From Bacteroidota bacterium (lineage in GTDB: Bacteria > Bacteroidota > Bacteroidia > Bacteroidales > VadinHA17), in the NCBI GenBank assembly GCA_016718875.1, contig JADKBL010000004.1, positions 124,001 through 188,000 on the forward strand: a stretch of 64,000 nucleotides of DNA, read 5' to 3'. The notes below the pieces were generated by a model. It was not told where the DNA came from. It did no database searches and saw only the letters and a program-made list of their open reading frames with translations. Shown here piece after piece: positions 56,786 to 64,000 of this stretch. Within the stretch, counting starts at the first letter, position 1, and each line of letters begins with the position of its first letter. A program made the position numbers and the translations under genes.

Positions 56786-56811
56786 TTGCCGTCGGCTGAA
56801 GCCGACAGCAA
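56786..56811 (-). repeat. REP-like palindrome 1 (GA loop)
   Basis: GTCGGCT-GA-AGCCGAC with outer TTGC/GCAA pairing and one C/A mismatch. It has the same sequence family as the units at 57121, 57703 and 57935, and is inverted relative to 57121 and 57935. Confidence 0.85.
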
Positions 56812-56981
56812 TTGAGTTCCATATGAACAGAATCAACATTGAAGGTTATCCAGACTAAGCAGGATACTTTAATTAAGCGAAAGCATACTTTAGCAGGAAG
56901 AAAGTTTCCTGATAAGTGATTTGATTTTCAATATATTATTTTCAGGAATTGAACTCTGGTGATTAGTATTCAATTCAGTAC

Positions 56982-57115
56982 AATTCCATAAATAGAGTTT
57001 TTAATTGCCCAGAATGTGAGTTCTAAATTGCCCATAATGTGAGTTTTCAATTGCCCATAATGTGATTTTCAATTGCCCATAATTTGATTTTTCAATTGCC
57101 CATAATAGAGTTTTC
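56982..57115 (+). repeat. Tandem 22-23-bp repeat array (about six units)
   Basis: Units begin at 56982 (degenerate), 57003, 57026, 57049, 57071 and 57094. The consensus is AATTGCCCATAATGTGAG followed by TTTTC. There are no unique spacers, so this is not CRISPR. The array runs straight into REP-like palindrome 2, which shares the AATTGCC prefix. The rest of 56812-56981 shows no gene but resembles 57725-57934 (shared blocks TCCAGACTAA and AGTGATTTGATT). Confidence 0.85.
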
Positions 57116-57120
57116 AATTG

Positions 57121-57140
57121 CCGTTGGCTTCAGCCAACGG
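57121..57140 (+). repeat. REP-like palindrome 2 (TC loop)
   Basis: CCGTTGGCT-TC-AGCCAACGG, a 9-bp perfect stem, sits at the end of the tandem array. A weaker GGGCT-TT-AGCCC palindrome follows at 57163-57174 before the RAYT gene. Confidence 0.85.
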
Positions 57141-57240
57141 TTTGCAGTCAAGTTATTTAATAGGGCTTTAGCCCGGCATTTCTGTTTTGTAATTAAAAAT
57201 TTGCTATATTTAAGGTATTACTCGCTGTAATTTTCTAAAT

Positions 57241-57675
57241 ATGTCGTATATCAGAATCTGGGTTCATTGCGTATGGACTACAAAGAGGAGAATTCCATAT
57301 ATGGAAGATCATATCAGAAGTGCAGTTATTAAGCATATTTCTGAGAATGCAAAACAAAAAGGCATCCATATTGATCATATCAATGGATATCATGAACATT
57401 TACATTCGTTAATTTCTTTAGGTGGCAGGCAAACCATTTCAGAGATAATGCAAAACCTAAAGGGTGAAAGCTCATACTGGATTAACAAAAGCAAACTAAC
57501 AATGCATAAATTTGAATGGCAGGATGATTATTATGCTGTTTCTATTGGAATGGATCATCTGGAAATACTGAGGGCATACATACGGAATCAGGTAAACCAT
57601 CACAGGAAGGAATCAATAGATAATGAGATTGATAGGCTAATTGAGGAGTATAAATTAGAGAGATTCAGGGACTAA
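57241..57675 (+). CDS. REP-associated tyrosine transposase (RAYT), IS200-like Y1 nuclease
   Basis: 144 residues. The HUH single-strand nuclease motif is His53-Leu-His55 in YHEHLHSL, and the catalytic Tyr113 lies in RAYIRNQ. The N-terminal strand (YIRIWVHCVWTTKRR) and central helix (QTISEIMQNLKGESSYW) fit the IS200/RAYT fold. It is expected to cut and rejoin single-stranded REP palindromes rather than move as a normal insertion sequence. It is flanked by two inverted pairs of the same palindrome (56786/57121 and 57703/57935). A small AGGGACT-AA-AGTCCCT palindrome spans the stop codon (57667-57682). The upstream REP pair and this gene appear intact. Confidence 0.93.
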   Translation: MSYIRIWVHCVWTTKRRIPYMEDHIRSAVIKHISENAKQKGIHIDHINGYHEHLHSLISLGGRQTISEIMQNLKGESSYWINKSKLTMHKFEWQDDYYAVSIGMDHLEILRAYIRNQVNHHRKESIDNEIDRLIEEYKLERFRD

Positions 57676-57702
57676 AGTCCCTATGTCTTGAGAACACTCT
57701 TA

Positions 57703-57724
57703 GCCGTCGGCTGAAGCCGACGGC
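57703..57724 (-). repeat. REP-like palindrome 3 (GA loop)
   Basis: GCCGTCGGCT-GA-AGCCGACGGC is a 10-bp perfect stem 28 nt after the RAYT stop, followed by CAATTGAGTT exactly as at palindrome 1. Confidence 0.87.
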
Positions 57725-57934
57725 AATTGAGTTAAATAAGCATAGATTTTTACATTAAAAAGCAGGTTCTCCAGACTAAACCGACAAAAATTTAATTATT
57801 TCAAAGCATAACTTTAAGCCGGGCAGATAATTTCCGGAGAAGTGATTTGATTATCAATATATTATACTCAGGAGCTGTTTTTTTGTAAGTGGGAATTCGA
57901 TTCAGGAAAAATTAAAGATCAGAGTTATTAATTG

Positions 57935-57954
57935 CCGTCGGCTTCAGCCGACGG
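57935..57954 (+). repeat. REP-like palindrome 4 (TC loop)
   Basis: CCGTCGGCT-TC-AGCCGACGG, preceded by AATTG as at palindrome 2. With palindrome 3 it encloses about 210 nt of gene-free sequence that is a diverged copy of 56812-57000. Confidence 0.87.
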
Positions 57955-58022
57955 TTCACGATAATTAAAACCATTTATTATATTTACAATATATCTTAAA
58001 ATTCCCTTCAAAAACAATTAAA

Positions 58023-59872
58023 ATGAAGATCAGATTTGTACTTCATACTCTGCCCGGAAAGGAGCAGATGTCAGGTTGAGTGGTGGACGAACAGTTACAA
58101 AATGGGAACAGGTGACAGATGACAGAACTCTTGAATTCTTTTATCCGGAAGCAAGAGGCAAGGTTTTTAAGGCAGACCTGAAAGCCGCCGGACTAACTGA
58201 ATTCGGATCACCGGAAGGCGGAGGTGCCGAACTTTTCTTCAATGATAAACCCATGAGGATATCCAGGTATCCCAACTCAGGCTTTATGAAGATTAAAGGT
58301 ATTCTGAATGAAGATCCGGTTGATGTCAGAGGAACGAAGGGCGATCTGAAAGGCAAATTCCTCTATTCCGATGAGCGCATCTCAAAATGGACAAACGAAA
58401 AAGATGCATGGGTACATGGTTACTGGTTCTGGGACTGGAGTGAGCAGCGTCATAAAGTGCTCAGCATTAATCCCGGTAAAAAACTCATTGAACTTGTACC
58501 CCCTTACCATAATTATGGTTACCGCACTGGTCAGTGGTTTTATGGTTTTAATCTTCTTTCCGAGATCGATGAGCCCGGGGAGTACTATATAGACAGATCT
58601 GATGGAATAATTTATTTCTATCCTCCTTCGCCGATACTGGAAAGTAAATCTTATGTTTCTGTTAATGAGAGTATTATTTCAATGAAAAATGTAACATTTG
58701 TTACAATTGAAGGTTTGATTCTGGAAGGTTGTACCGGAACAGCAATTGAGATGGAAAAGTGCAACAACTGCATAATTGCCGGATGTACAATCAGGAATAC
58801 AGGAAATAATGGTGTTGTTATTGATGAAGGATTTAATAACGGGGTAAAATCATGTGATATATTTGAGGCAGGTGGAGGAGGAATAAAAATAACAGGGGGC
58901 GATAGGAAAACTCTTACCCCGTCCGGTAATTTTGCAGATAATAACCATATTCATCATATTGCCAGGCTCAAAAGGGTTTATTATCCGGGAATTTCAGTAA
59001 GTGGAGTAGGCAACATAATAAGCCATAACCTGATTGAACATATTCCTCATATGGCAATCTTCTTTGCAGGCAATGAAAACATTATTGAGTATAATGACCT
59101 GAATGACGTATGTTATGAATCGAATGATGCCGGAGCAATATATGCCGGAAGAAACTGGACAATGCGCGGCAATGTAATCAGATACAATTATTTAAGGAAT
59201 ATCTCAGGTTTTGAAGGAAAAGGCTGTGTTGGTATTTATCTCGATGATGCCTTTGCATCGGCAGATATTACAGGTAATGTCTTCAGCAAGGTTTCAAGGG
59301 CTATGATGATAGGAGGAGGAAGAGACAACAGGGTGATTAACAATATTTTTGTTGATTGCATCCCCTCTATTCATGTTGATGCCAGGGGATTAGGCTGGAT
59401 GGAAAATCTACATATCCCTGACTGGATTAAAGAGGCTGAGGAAAAGGGTACCATCCTTGGTATAGCATACAATAAACCGCCTTATAGTGAAAGGTATCCT
59501 TCACTGGTAAACATTCTGTCTGATGAACCCAGAGCTCCGAAGGGAAATATAATATCTAACAATATCTGTTATGGAGGAGTATGGGATAAGGCTGCAGGAT
59601 TCTGGGGTATGGCAATAGAAAAAAAGGCACGGCCATACCTCACTATGGAGAATAATATTGTGTCGCCTGATTCAGAGGTAGAAGACTCGCTTTCAAAAAG
59701 CCTTACAATTTCTGATCCTTTGTTTGTGGTAAAGAATAATCCTGAGAAATCAGATTTCCAGCTTGATGCAGAATCTCCGGCAGTTAAATCAGGATTTGTT
59801 CAGATACCGTTTGATAGAATCGGGCTCTATTCTGATGATCACAGAAGTCTATTAACAGTTTCAGACAAATAA
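58023..59872 (+). CDS. Right-handed parallel beta-helix protein, N-terminally truncated
   Basis: The readable frame covers 58076-59872 (598 residues from an internal ATG), and its upstream continuation reads TSYSARKGADVRLSGG, the usual middle of such proteins. Normally 100 or more residues with a signal peptide precede this. Here an ATG at 58023 (MKIRFVLH) lies in a different frame and stops early, so the N-terminal region is deleted or scrambled, about 70 nt after REP-like palindrome 4. The body shows a helix of short coils (VTFVTIEGLILEGCTGTAIE; NCIIAGCTIRNTGNNG; NHIHHIARLKRVYYPGISVSG) typical of pectate-lyase-like or glycan-lyase folds. Catalytic activity cannot be judged. It is probably non-exported and inactive as it stands. 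Confidence 0.8.
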
Positions 59873-59881
59873 AAACTAATT

Positions 59882-60769
59882 ATGATCCGGTTCAGATTAA
59901 TTCCTTCTTTGCTGTTTTGTCTTCTTGCTGCAGGTTGTACAGATAAACCTCAGGAGATTGTCGTCTGCGGAGATGACCAGGTACTGATTTTTGACAAGTC
60001 AAAATCAGACAGTGTCAATCTCACAGTGAACTGGAGGTGGAAAGTATCTGATGCAGCAGATCTGCCTGCAGAATATCAGAAATATCTGGTACCCACTGAT
60101 GAATGCAAGCCTGTGGACTATAACAGCAAAATACTTATTACATCTTCTGGCGGAGGTGTTGTCCTTATTGACCGCCAAACCAGGAAACCGTTATTTTATG
60201 CACATGTTCCAAATGCACATTCTGCCGAGCTGCTTCCGGGAAACAGAGTAGTAGTTGCCCTTTCTACAGCAGAAGGAGGAAATAGTATTCAGCTTTTCAA
60301 TATTTCAGAAGCGGATGAGGTTGTTTTTAAAGACAGTCTCTATTCAGGACATGGAGTGGTTTGGATCGATGATATCAAACGACTCTTTGCCTTGGGATAT
60401 GATGAACTGAGATCATACTCACTGAAAGACTGGGATACTGAAAAGCCAGCACTTAAGCTTGAAAAGAGATGGAAACTGCCAGATGACAGCGGCCATAATC
60501 TTTCATATGAAACAGATAATTCACTTGTAATCTCGACTCATCGTAATGTCTGGATTTTTGATATTCCTTCGGAGAATTTCACTCCCTTCAAACCTCTTGA
60601 AGGTGTTGAAAATGTGAAATCTGTCAATGTCAATTCCCAAACCGGTGAGGTTGTTTACACCAAAGGTGAAATAAGCTGGTGGACCCATAATATATATTGT
60701 ATAAATCCGGAAAAGAAAATTGTTATCCCGGAAATTAATATCTATAAGGTTAGAGTGATAAGTAATTAA
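59882..60769 (+). CDS. DUF6528-like lipoprotein, beta-propeller
   Basis: 295 residues with a lipoprotein signal (LLAAGC). The repeating pattern GGGVVLIDRQTRKPLFYAHVPNAHSAELLPGNRVVVAL and GHGVVWIDDIKRLFALG, given here as two adjacent blade-like stretches, indicates a WD40/YVTN-type propeller. It agrees with my memory of the Bacteroidota family DUF6528. There is no enzymatic motif. It follows the beta-helix gene by 9 nt and precedes the FAD gene by 19 nt, so it may bind an oligosaccharide or partner protein for this group. Confidence 0.7.
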   Translation: MIRFRLIPSLLFCLLAAGCTDKPQEIVVCGDDQVLIFDKSKSDSVNLTVNWRWKVSDAADLPAEYQKYLVPTDECKPVDYNSKILITSSGGGVVLIDRQTRKPLFYAHVPNAHSAELLPGNRVVVALSTAEGGNSIQLFNISEADEVVFKDSLYSGHGVVWIDDIKRLFALGYDELRSYSLKDWDTEKPALKLEKRWKLPDDSGHNLSYETDNSLVISTHRNVWIFDIPSENFTPFKPLEGVENVKSVNVNSQTGEVVYTKGEISWWTHNIYCINPEKKIVIPEINIYKVRVISN

Positions 60770-60788
60770 ATATCAATATTATATATGA

Positions 60789-62637
60789 ATGAATAAAGCT
60801 CTGTCAAATACTGTAAATGCAATATTCTCAGTTGTGCTTCTTTTCCTGTTCTATGGTTGTAAAGATGAAAAGAGATTTATTTTTGTTGAAGCAGAATCAT
60901 TTGAATACAAAGGCGGATGGGTCATCGATCAGCAATTCATTGATGTAATGGGTTCACCATATTTGATGGCGCATGGCATTGGAGAAAAAGTTGATGCTGC
61001 AAGAACTTCAGTTGAAATACCTTCTTCAGGTGATTACCGGCTCCTTGTCAGGACAAAGAACTGGACAGCACCATTTTCAGACTCACAAACCCCTGGGATA
61101 TTTAAAATACGGATCAATGACCATGACATACCTTATGTTTTCGGAAAAGGATCAGGTTCATGGCACTGGGAAGAAGGTGGAGTGGTTTCACTGATTAAAG
61201 GGGAGGCAGAAATAGAACTTGAAGATTTAACAGGATTTAACGGCAGAATTGATGCTTTGCTTCTTGTTTCAGATTTAAACTTTTCCCCGCCGGATTCACT
61301 TAGCCAATTAAGAATTATGCGTAAACAGTGGCTGGGAATACTTAATGATCCTCCTGTTTATGATCAGTTTGACCTGGTTGTAGTTGGAGGAGGAATCGCA
61401 GGCATCTCTGCTTCTGTATCCGCGGCAAGGCTGGGATTGAAAGTAGCACTTGTACATAACAGACCGGTACTTGGAGGAAATAACAGCTCGGAAATCAGGG
61501 TTTGGCGAAGCGGCAAAACCCAGACCGGAAAATATCCTGCACTTGGCAGGATAGTAAACGAACTGGGACCTGATAAGAGTGAATCGGTTTTATCAGGTAA
61601 AACATTTGGAGATAGTGTCAAATTAGCTCTTGTTAAGGCTGAGCAAAATATTTCGATCTTTCTTAATTATCATGTTAACAGTGCAGTGCTTGCTGATAGC
61701 CGGATCATTTCAGTAAAAGCGGTTAATATTGAGAACAGCAGGGAGGTTGAGTTAAAAGCCCCTTTGTTTGCAGACTGTACCGGTGATGCGAACCTTGGAT
61801 TTATTTCAGGGGCTGATTACAGGGAGGGGAGTGAATCAAAAGCGCAGACAGGAGAATCAAGGGCATCGGAAAGTGAATCAAATCAGGTGCTGGGTTCCAG
61901 TATATTCTGGTGGAGCAAAGATACCGGGGCTGAAAGCAGTTTCCCGGAATGTCAGTGGGCTTACAATATCACTGAGGAGAGTTGTCAGTATGCCTTGCAG
62001 AGTGCATGGAACTGGGAAAGCGGCTTCTCCGGAAATATGGTACTCGATTTTGAGGAGATACGCGATAACCATCTCAGGGCAATTTTCGGAAACTGGTCCT
62101 TTCAGAAAAACAGGAGTGCACGGAAAAGGAATTTGCAAATTATGAGATCGCTGAACTTGGCTATATCATGGGCAAAAGGGAATCACGGCGTATGCTTGGG
62201 GATATAATCCTTACACAGCAGGACCTTGACGGACAGGTAGAATACCCTGATGGATGTGTGTGGAGGTAAACTGGGGAATCGACATCCACATACCTGACCC
62301 GAATATTTCAAAATTCTTTCCCGGACAGGAATTCAAAGCGGTGGCGGTTCATTATGATAAAGAGAAAGCACCGCCATTCTCAGTACCTTACAGATGCCTT
62401 TACTCAAGGAACATATCAAACCTCTTTATGGCTGGAAGACATATCAGTACAACACATGTCGCTCATGCTGCGACAAGGGTTCAGCGTTATACAGGTACAT
62501 ATGGTGAGGTGGTTGGAATTGCTGCTTCTCTCTGCAGAAAGTATGAAACAAACCCGAGAGGCTTGTACGAAACATACCTTCAGGAACTCAAAAAAGCACT
62601 TGCTGATGGGGTACCTGCTTCTGAAATAACAAATTAA
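60789..62637 (+). CDS. FAD-dependent oxidoreductase, lipoprotein (two frameshifts)
   Basis: A lipoprotein signal (LLFLFYGC) is followed by an N-terminal beta-sandwich (about 25-190) and an FAD-binding oxidoreductase domain (PF12831-like) with the dinucleotide motif VVVGGGIAGISAS and the second motif NRPVLGGNNSSEIRVW. The C-terminal FAD segment is NLFMAGRHISTTHVAHAATR. Breaks: near 62115 the A4 run needs one more A to give KEFANYEIAELGYIMGK, and near 62265 one G is missing to give CVWRVNWGIDIHIPDP. It may oxidise or activate sugar groups outside the cytoplasm. The partner electron acceptor is unknown. About 617 codons in all. Confidence 0.86.
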
Positions 62638-62653
62638 AGACAACTAAAATACC

Positions 62654-63643
62654 ATGGAAAGACGAAGCTTTCTGAATACATTGTTTTCTGCATCACTGGG
62701 TCTGGGTTTTTACAGGATCGGCGCACCATCCCTGACTAAGGAAAAATCCAATCAGAAATTGTCCTTTACCTTTGAGGATAATAAGGTAACATATTATCTT
62801 AAAGGATTGCCAAAGCCTATGAAGATCATTCAGATATCTGATACTCACCTTTGGAGGGATGATGCCAGGGGCGAGCAATTCAGGGAGTATAAGGCAAGAA
62901 TGGAAAAGGCCTATAATGTAACAAAGCATTACAAAACCGGTGCTGAAACCAATCCGGAAAAATCATTTGAAGATGTTTTGGGATATGCCGTTAGTACGAA
63001 AGCAGACCTGATAGTACTTACAGGTGATATTTTTAGTTTTCCCTCTGAAGCAGCAATTGAATGGGCATACGAAAAACTGAAACAAACCGGAATTCCATTT
63101 TTATATGTTGCGGGAAACCATGACTGGCATTATGAAGGAATGAAGGGAAGTCTGCAGGAACTCAGGAGTTCCTGGACAAAACAAAGATTGCTGAAGATGT
63201 ATCAGGGCAACGACCCTCTCATGGGCTCATATACTCTTAACGGAATAAAGGTCCTGGTTCTCGACAATTCTGTATTTGATGTAACGCCTGAGCAGCTTGA
63301 CTATTTCAGGAAACAGAAAAAGGATGGTATCCCCTTTATGGTATTCATGCATATACCTATGTATATCCCCGGAAAAAGCTCAGGAATAGGTGATCCTGCA
63401 TGGGGTGCAGCCATGGATAAAGGATATGAGACTGAAAAACGGGAGCGCTGGCGCGAAGGCGGACATATAAAATCAACTTTCGATTTTTGGGATGAACTGT
63501 TTGCATCGGAAAATCTTCTTGGCATATTTACTGGTCATTTTCACAGGCAATATGTTGATGTAGTGAATGGAATTCCTCAGTTTGTTTCTGCTGCAAATGC
63601 CATGGGAGCCTTCACGGATATAAGCTTTGTTCAGGTAAAGTAA
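62654..63643 (+). CDS. Tat-exported metallophosphoesterase
   Basis: 329 residues with a twin-arginine signal (ERRSFLNT). Calcineurin-like metal ligands are complete: Asp63-x-His65 in ISDTHLW, GD in LTGDIF, GNHD in VAGNHDWHYEG, His in MHIPMY and GHFH in FTGHFHRQY. It would hydrolyse phosphomonoesters or diesters in the periplasm with a dinuclear metal centre, the substrate being unknown. The length is normal. It lies 16 nt after the FAD oxidoreductase and 6 nt before the URO-D-like gene, so the group is probably one transcript. Confidence 0.93.
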   Translation: MERRSFLNTLFSASLGLGFYRIGAPSLTKEKSNQKLSFTFEDNKVTYYLKGLPKPMKIIQISDTHLWRDDARGEQFREYKARMEKAYNVTKHYKTGAETNPEKSFEDVLGYAVSTKADLIVLTGDIFSFPSEAAIEWAYEKLKQTGIPFLYVAGNHDWHYEGMKGSLQELRSSWTKQRLLKMYQGNDPLMGSYTLNGIKVLVLDNSVFDVTPEQLDYFRKQKKDGIPFMVFMHIPMYIPGKSSGIGDPAWGAAMDKGYETEKRERWREGGHIKSTFDFWDELFASENLLGIFTGHFHRQYVDVVNGIPQFVSAANAMGAFTDISFVQVK

Positions 63644-63649
63644 TCAGTA

Positions 63650-64000
63650 ATGACAAGGAGGGAGCGTCTTTTAGCCACACTCAGGGGAGAAGCAGTCGAC
63701 AGACCGGCAGTAAGCTTTCATGAAATAGGAGGATTTATCGTTAATCCTGATGATCCGGATGAATATAATATTTACAATTCACCTTCGTGGCAGCCATTGT
63801 TGAAAATGGCAGAGGAACAGACTGATATTATAAGGATGGTAAGTCCGGTGCGGGCGCAGTCGCATCTCGCATGGGATGGAAGCGATAATATAGGAATAAG
63901 AAAGCAGTTTGTTGAAGAGAAAACATGGGAAGAAAACAGCAGCAGATTTACGAGACTGACTTACAGAATCAATGGTAAAGAGCTTACCTCTGTTACCCGC
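63650..64000 (+). CDS. URO-D-like (uroporphyrinogen decarboxylase/methyltransferase) protein, C-terminus off the right edge
   Basis: The frame is open from the ATG at 63650 to the edge (117 codons). The start TRRERLLATLRGEAVDRPAVSF is typical of the URO-D superfamily, where R-E-R and D-R-P are conserved. The superfamily covers haem-synthesis HemE and MtaA/CmuA-type methyltransferases. The rather divergent continuation (PDDPDEYNIYNSP) and the position beside glycan genes favour the uncharacterised group rather than HemE. It is cytoplasmic with no signal. The fragment is too short to assign a substrate. Confidence 0.75.
   Translation, partial: MTRRERLLATLRGEAVDRPAVSFHEIGGFIVNPDDPDEYNIYNSPSWQPLLKMAEEQTDIIRMVSPVRAQSHLAWDGSDNIGIRKQFVEEKTWEENSSRFTRLTYRINGKELTSVTR

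Noticed and set aside
56982..57115. Possible CRISPR array
   Set aside because: Repeats are directly adjacent (22-23 bp) without unique spacers, and there are no cas genes in the window.
1..64000. rRNA or tRNA genes
   Set aside because: No rRNA-like conserved stretches and no cloverleaf with a TTCRA T-loop were noticed by eye. tRNAscan-SE would be needed to exclude a tRNA fully.

Overview
This window looks like a chromosomal piece from an anaerobic or facultative member of the Bacteroidota (Bacteroidales/Marinilabiliales-like), probably from a metagenome assembly. The signs are a SusC/SusD pair, a Nudix-type arabinose regulator, a Bacteroides-type serine palmitoyltransferase, a CxE-type glycyl-radical enzyme, many lipoproteins, many Tat-exported dehydratases and oxidoreductases, AT-rich gene starts that mostly lack Shine-Dalgarno sequences, and a RAYT transposase with its palindromes. 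Genes run off both ends: a glycyl-radical enzyme on the left and a URO-D-like protein on the right.

Layout. (1) 1-4782: a minus-strand unit of sugar MFS porter, glycyl-radical activase and glycyl-radical enzyme, diverging from an AraC-type regulator. (2) 4973-16933: a minus-strand polysaccharide-utilisation unit with SusC, SusD, three Tat-exported enolase-superfamily enzymes (two of them ManD/RspA-like) and an upstream GH78 alpha-L-rhamnosidase. A ~74-bp sequence with 17-bp direct repeats lies upstream of both the MFS unit and the SusC unit, so the two are probably co-regulated. (3) 17068-28244: mixed genes, namely an exported Gfo/Idh/MocA protein, an SDR with serine palmitoyltransferase, a steroid-5-alpha-reductase-like membrane protein, a metal-transport pair (MgtE_N/CBS plus NRAMP) behind a foldable leader, inorganic pyrophosphatase, a sialidase-like beta-propeller, an M20 amidohydrolase and a PlsC-like acyltransferase. 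(4) 28454-35315: a complete L-arabinose operon (SSS transporter, araA, araR, araD, araB) with a likely operator and promoter in front, followed by a DUF2271-like gene. (5) 35353-56712: a long plus-strand series for plant-glycan breakdown, with AKR, GH127, GH9, mutarotase, two further glycosidase-like proteins, Gfo/Idh/MocA, and then three versions of one module: an exported enolase-superfamily enzyme with an RraA-like aldolase. One version is a single fused polypeptide and two are separate genes. (6) 56738-57954: a terminator, a 22-23-bp tandem array, four REP-like palindromes and a RAYT gene. (7) 58023-64000: an N-terminally truncated beta-helix protein, a DUF6528-like lipoprotein, an FAD oxidoreductase, a metallophosphoesterase and the start of a URO-D-like gene.

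How it may work together (inference): extracellular and periplasmic hydrolases (GH78, GH127, GH9 and others) release arabinose, rhamnose and acidic sugars. Arabinose enters through the SSS transporter and is used by AraA/AraB/AraD. Acid sugars may be dehydrated by exported enolase-superfamily enzymes and cleaved by exported RraA-like aldolases in the periplasm. The recurring dehydratase-aldolase module is the best candidate here for an undescribed pathway.

Caution: thirteen genes are broken by one or more single-base indels, mostly in homopolymer runs, with conserved protein sequence continuing in the next frame. This pattern fits uncorrected sequencing error better than true pseudogenes. Such genes are listed as one locus each, and the break is described.
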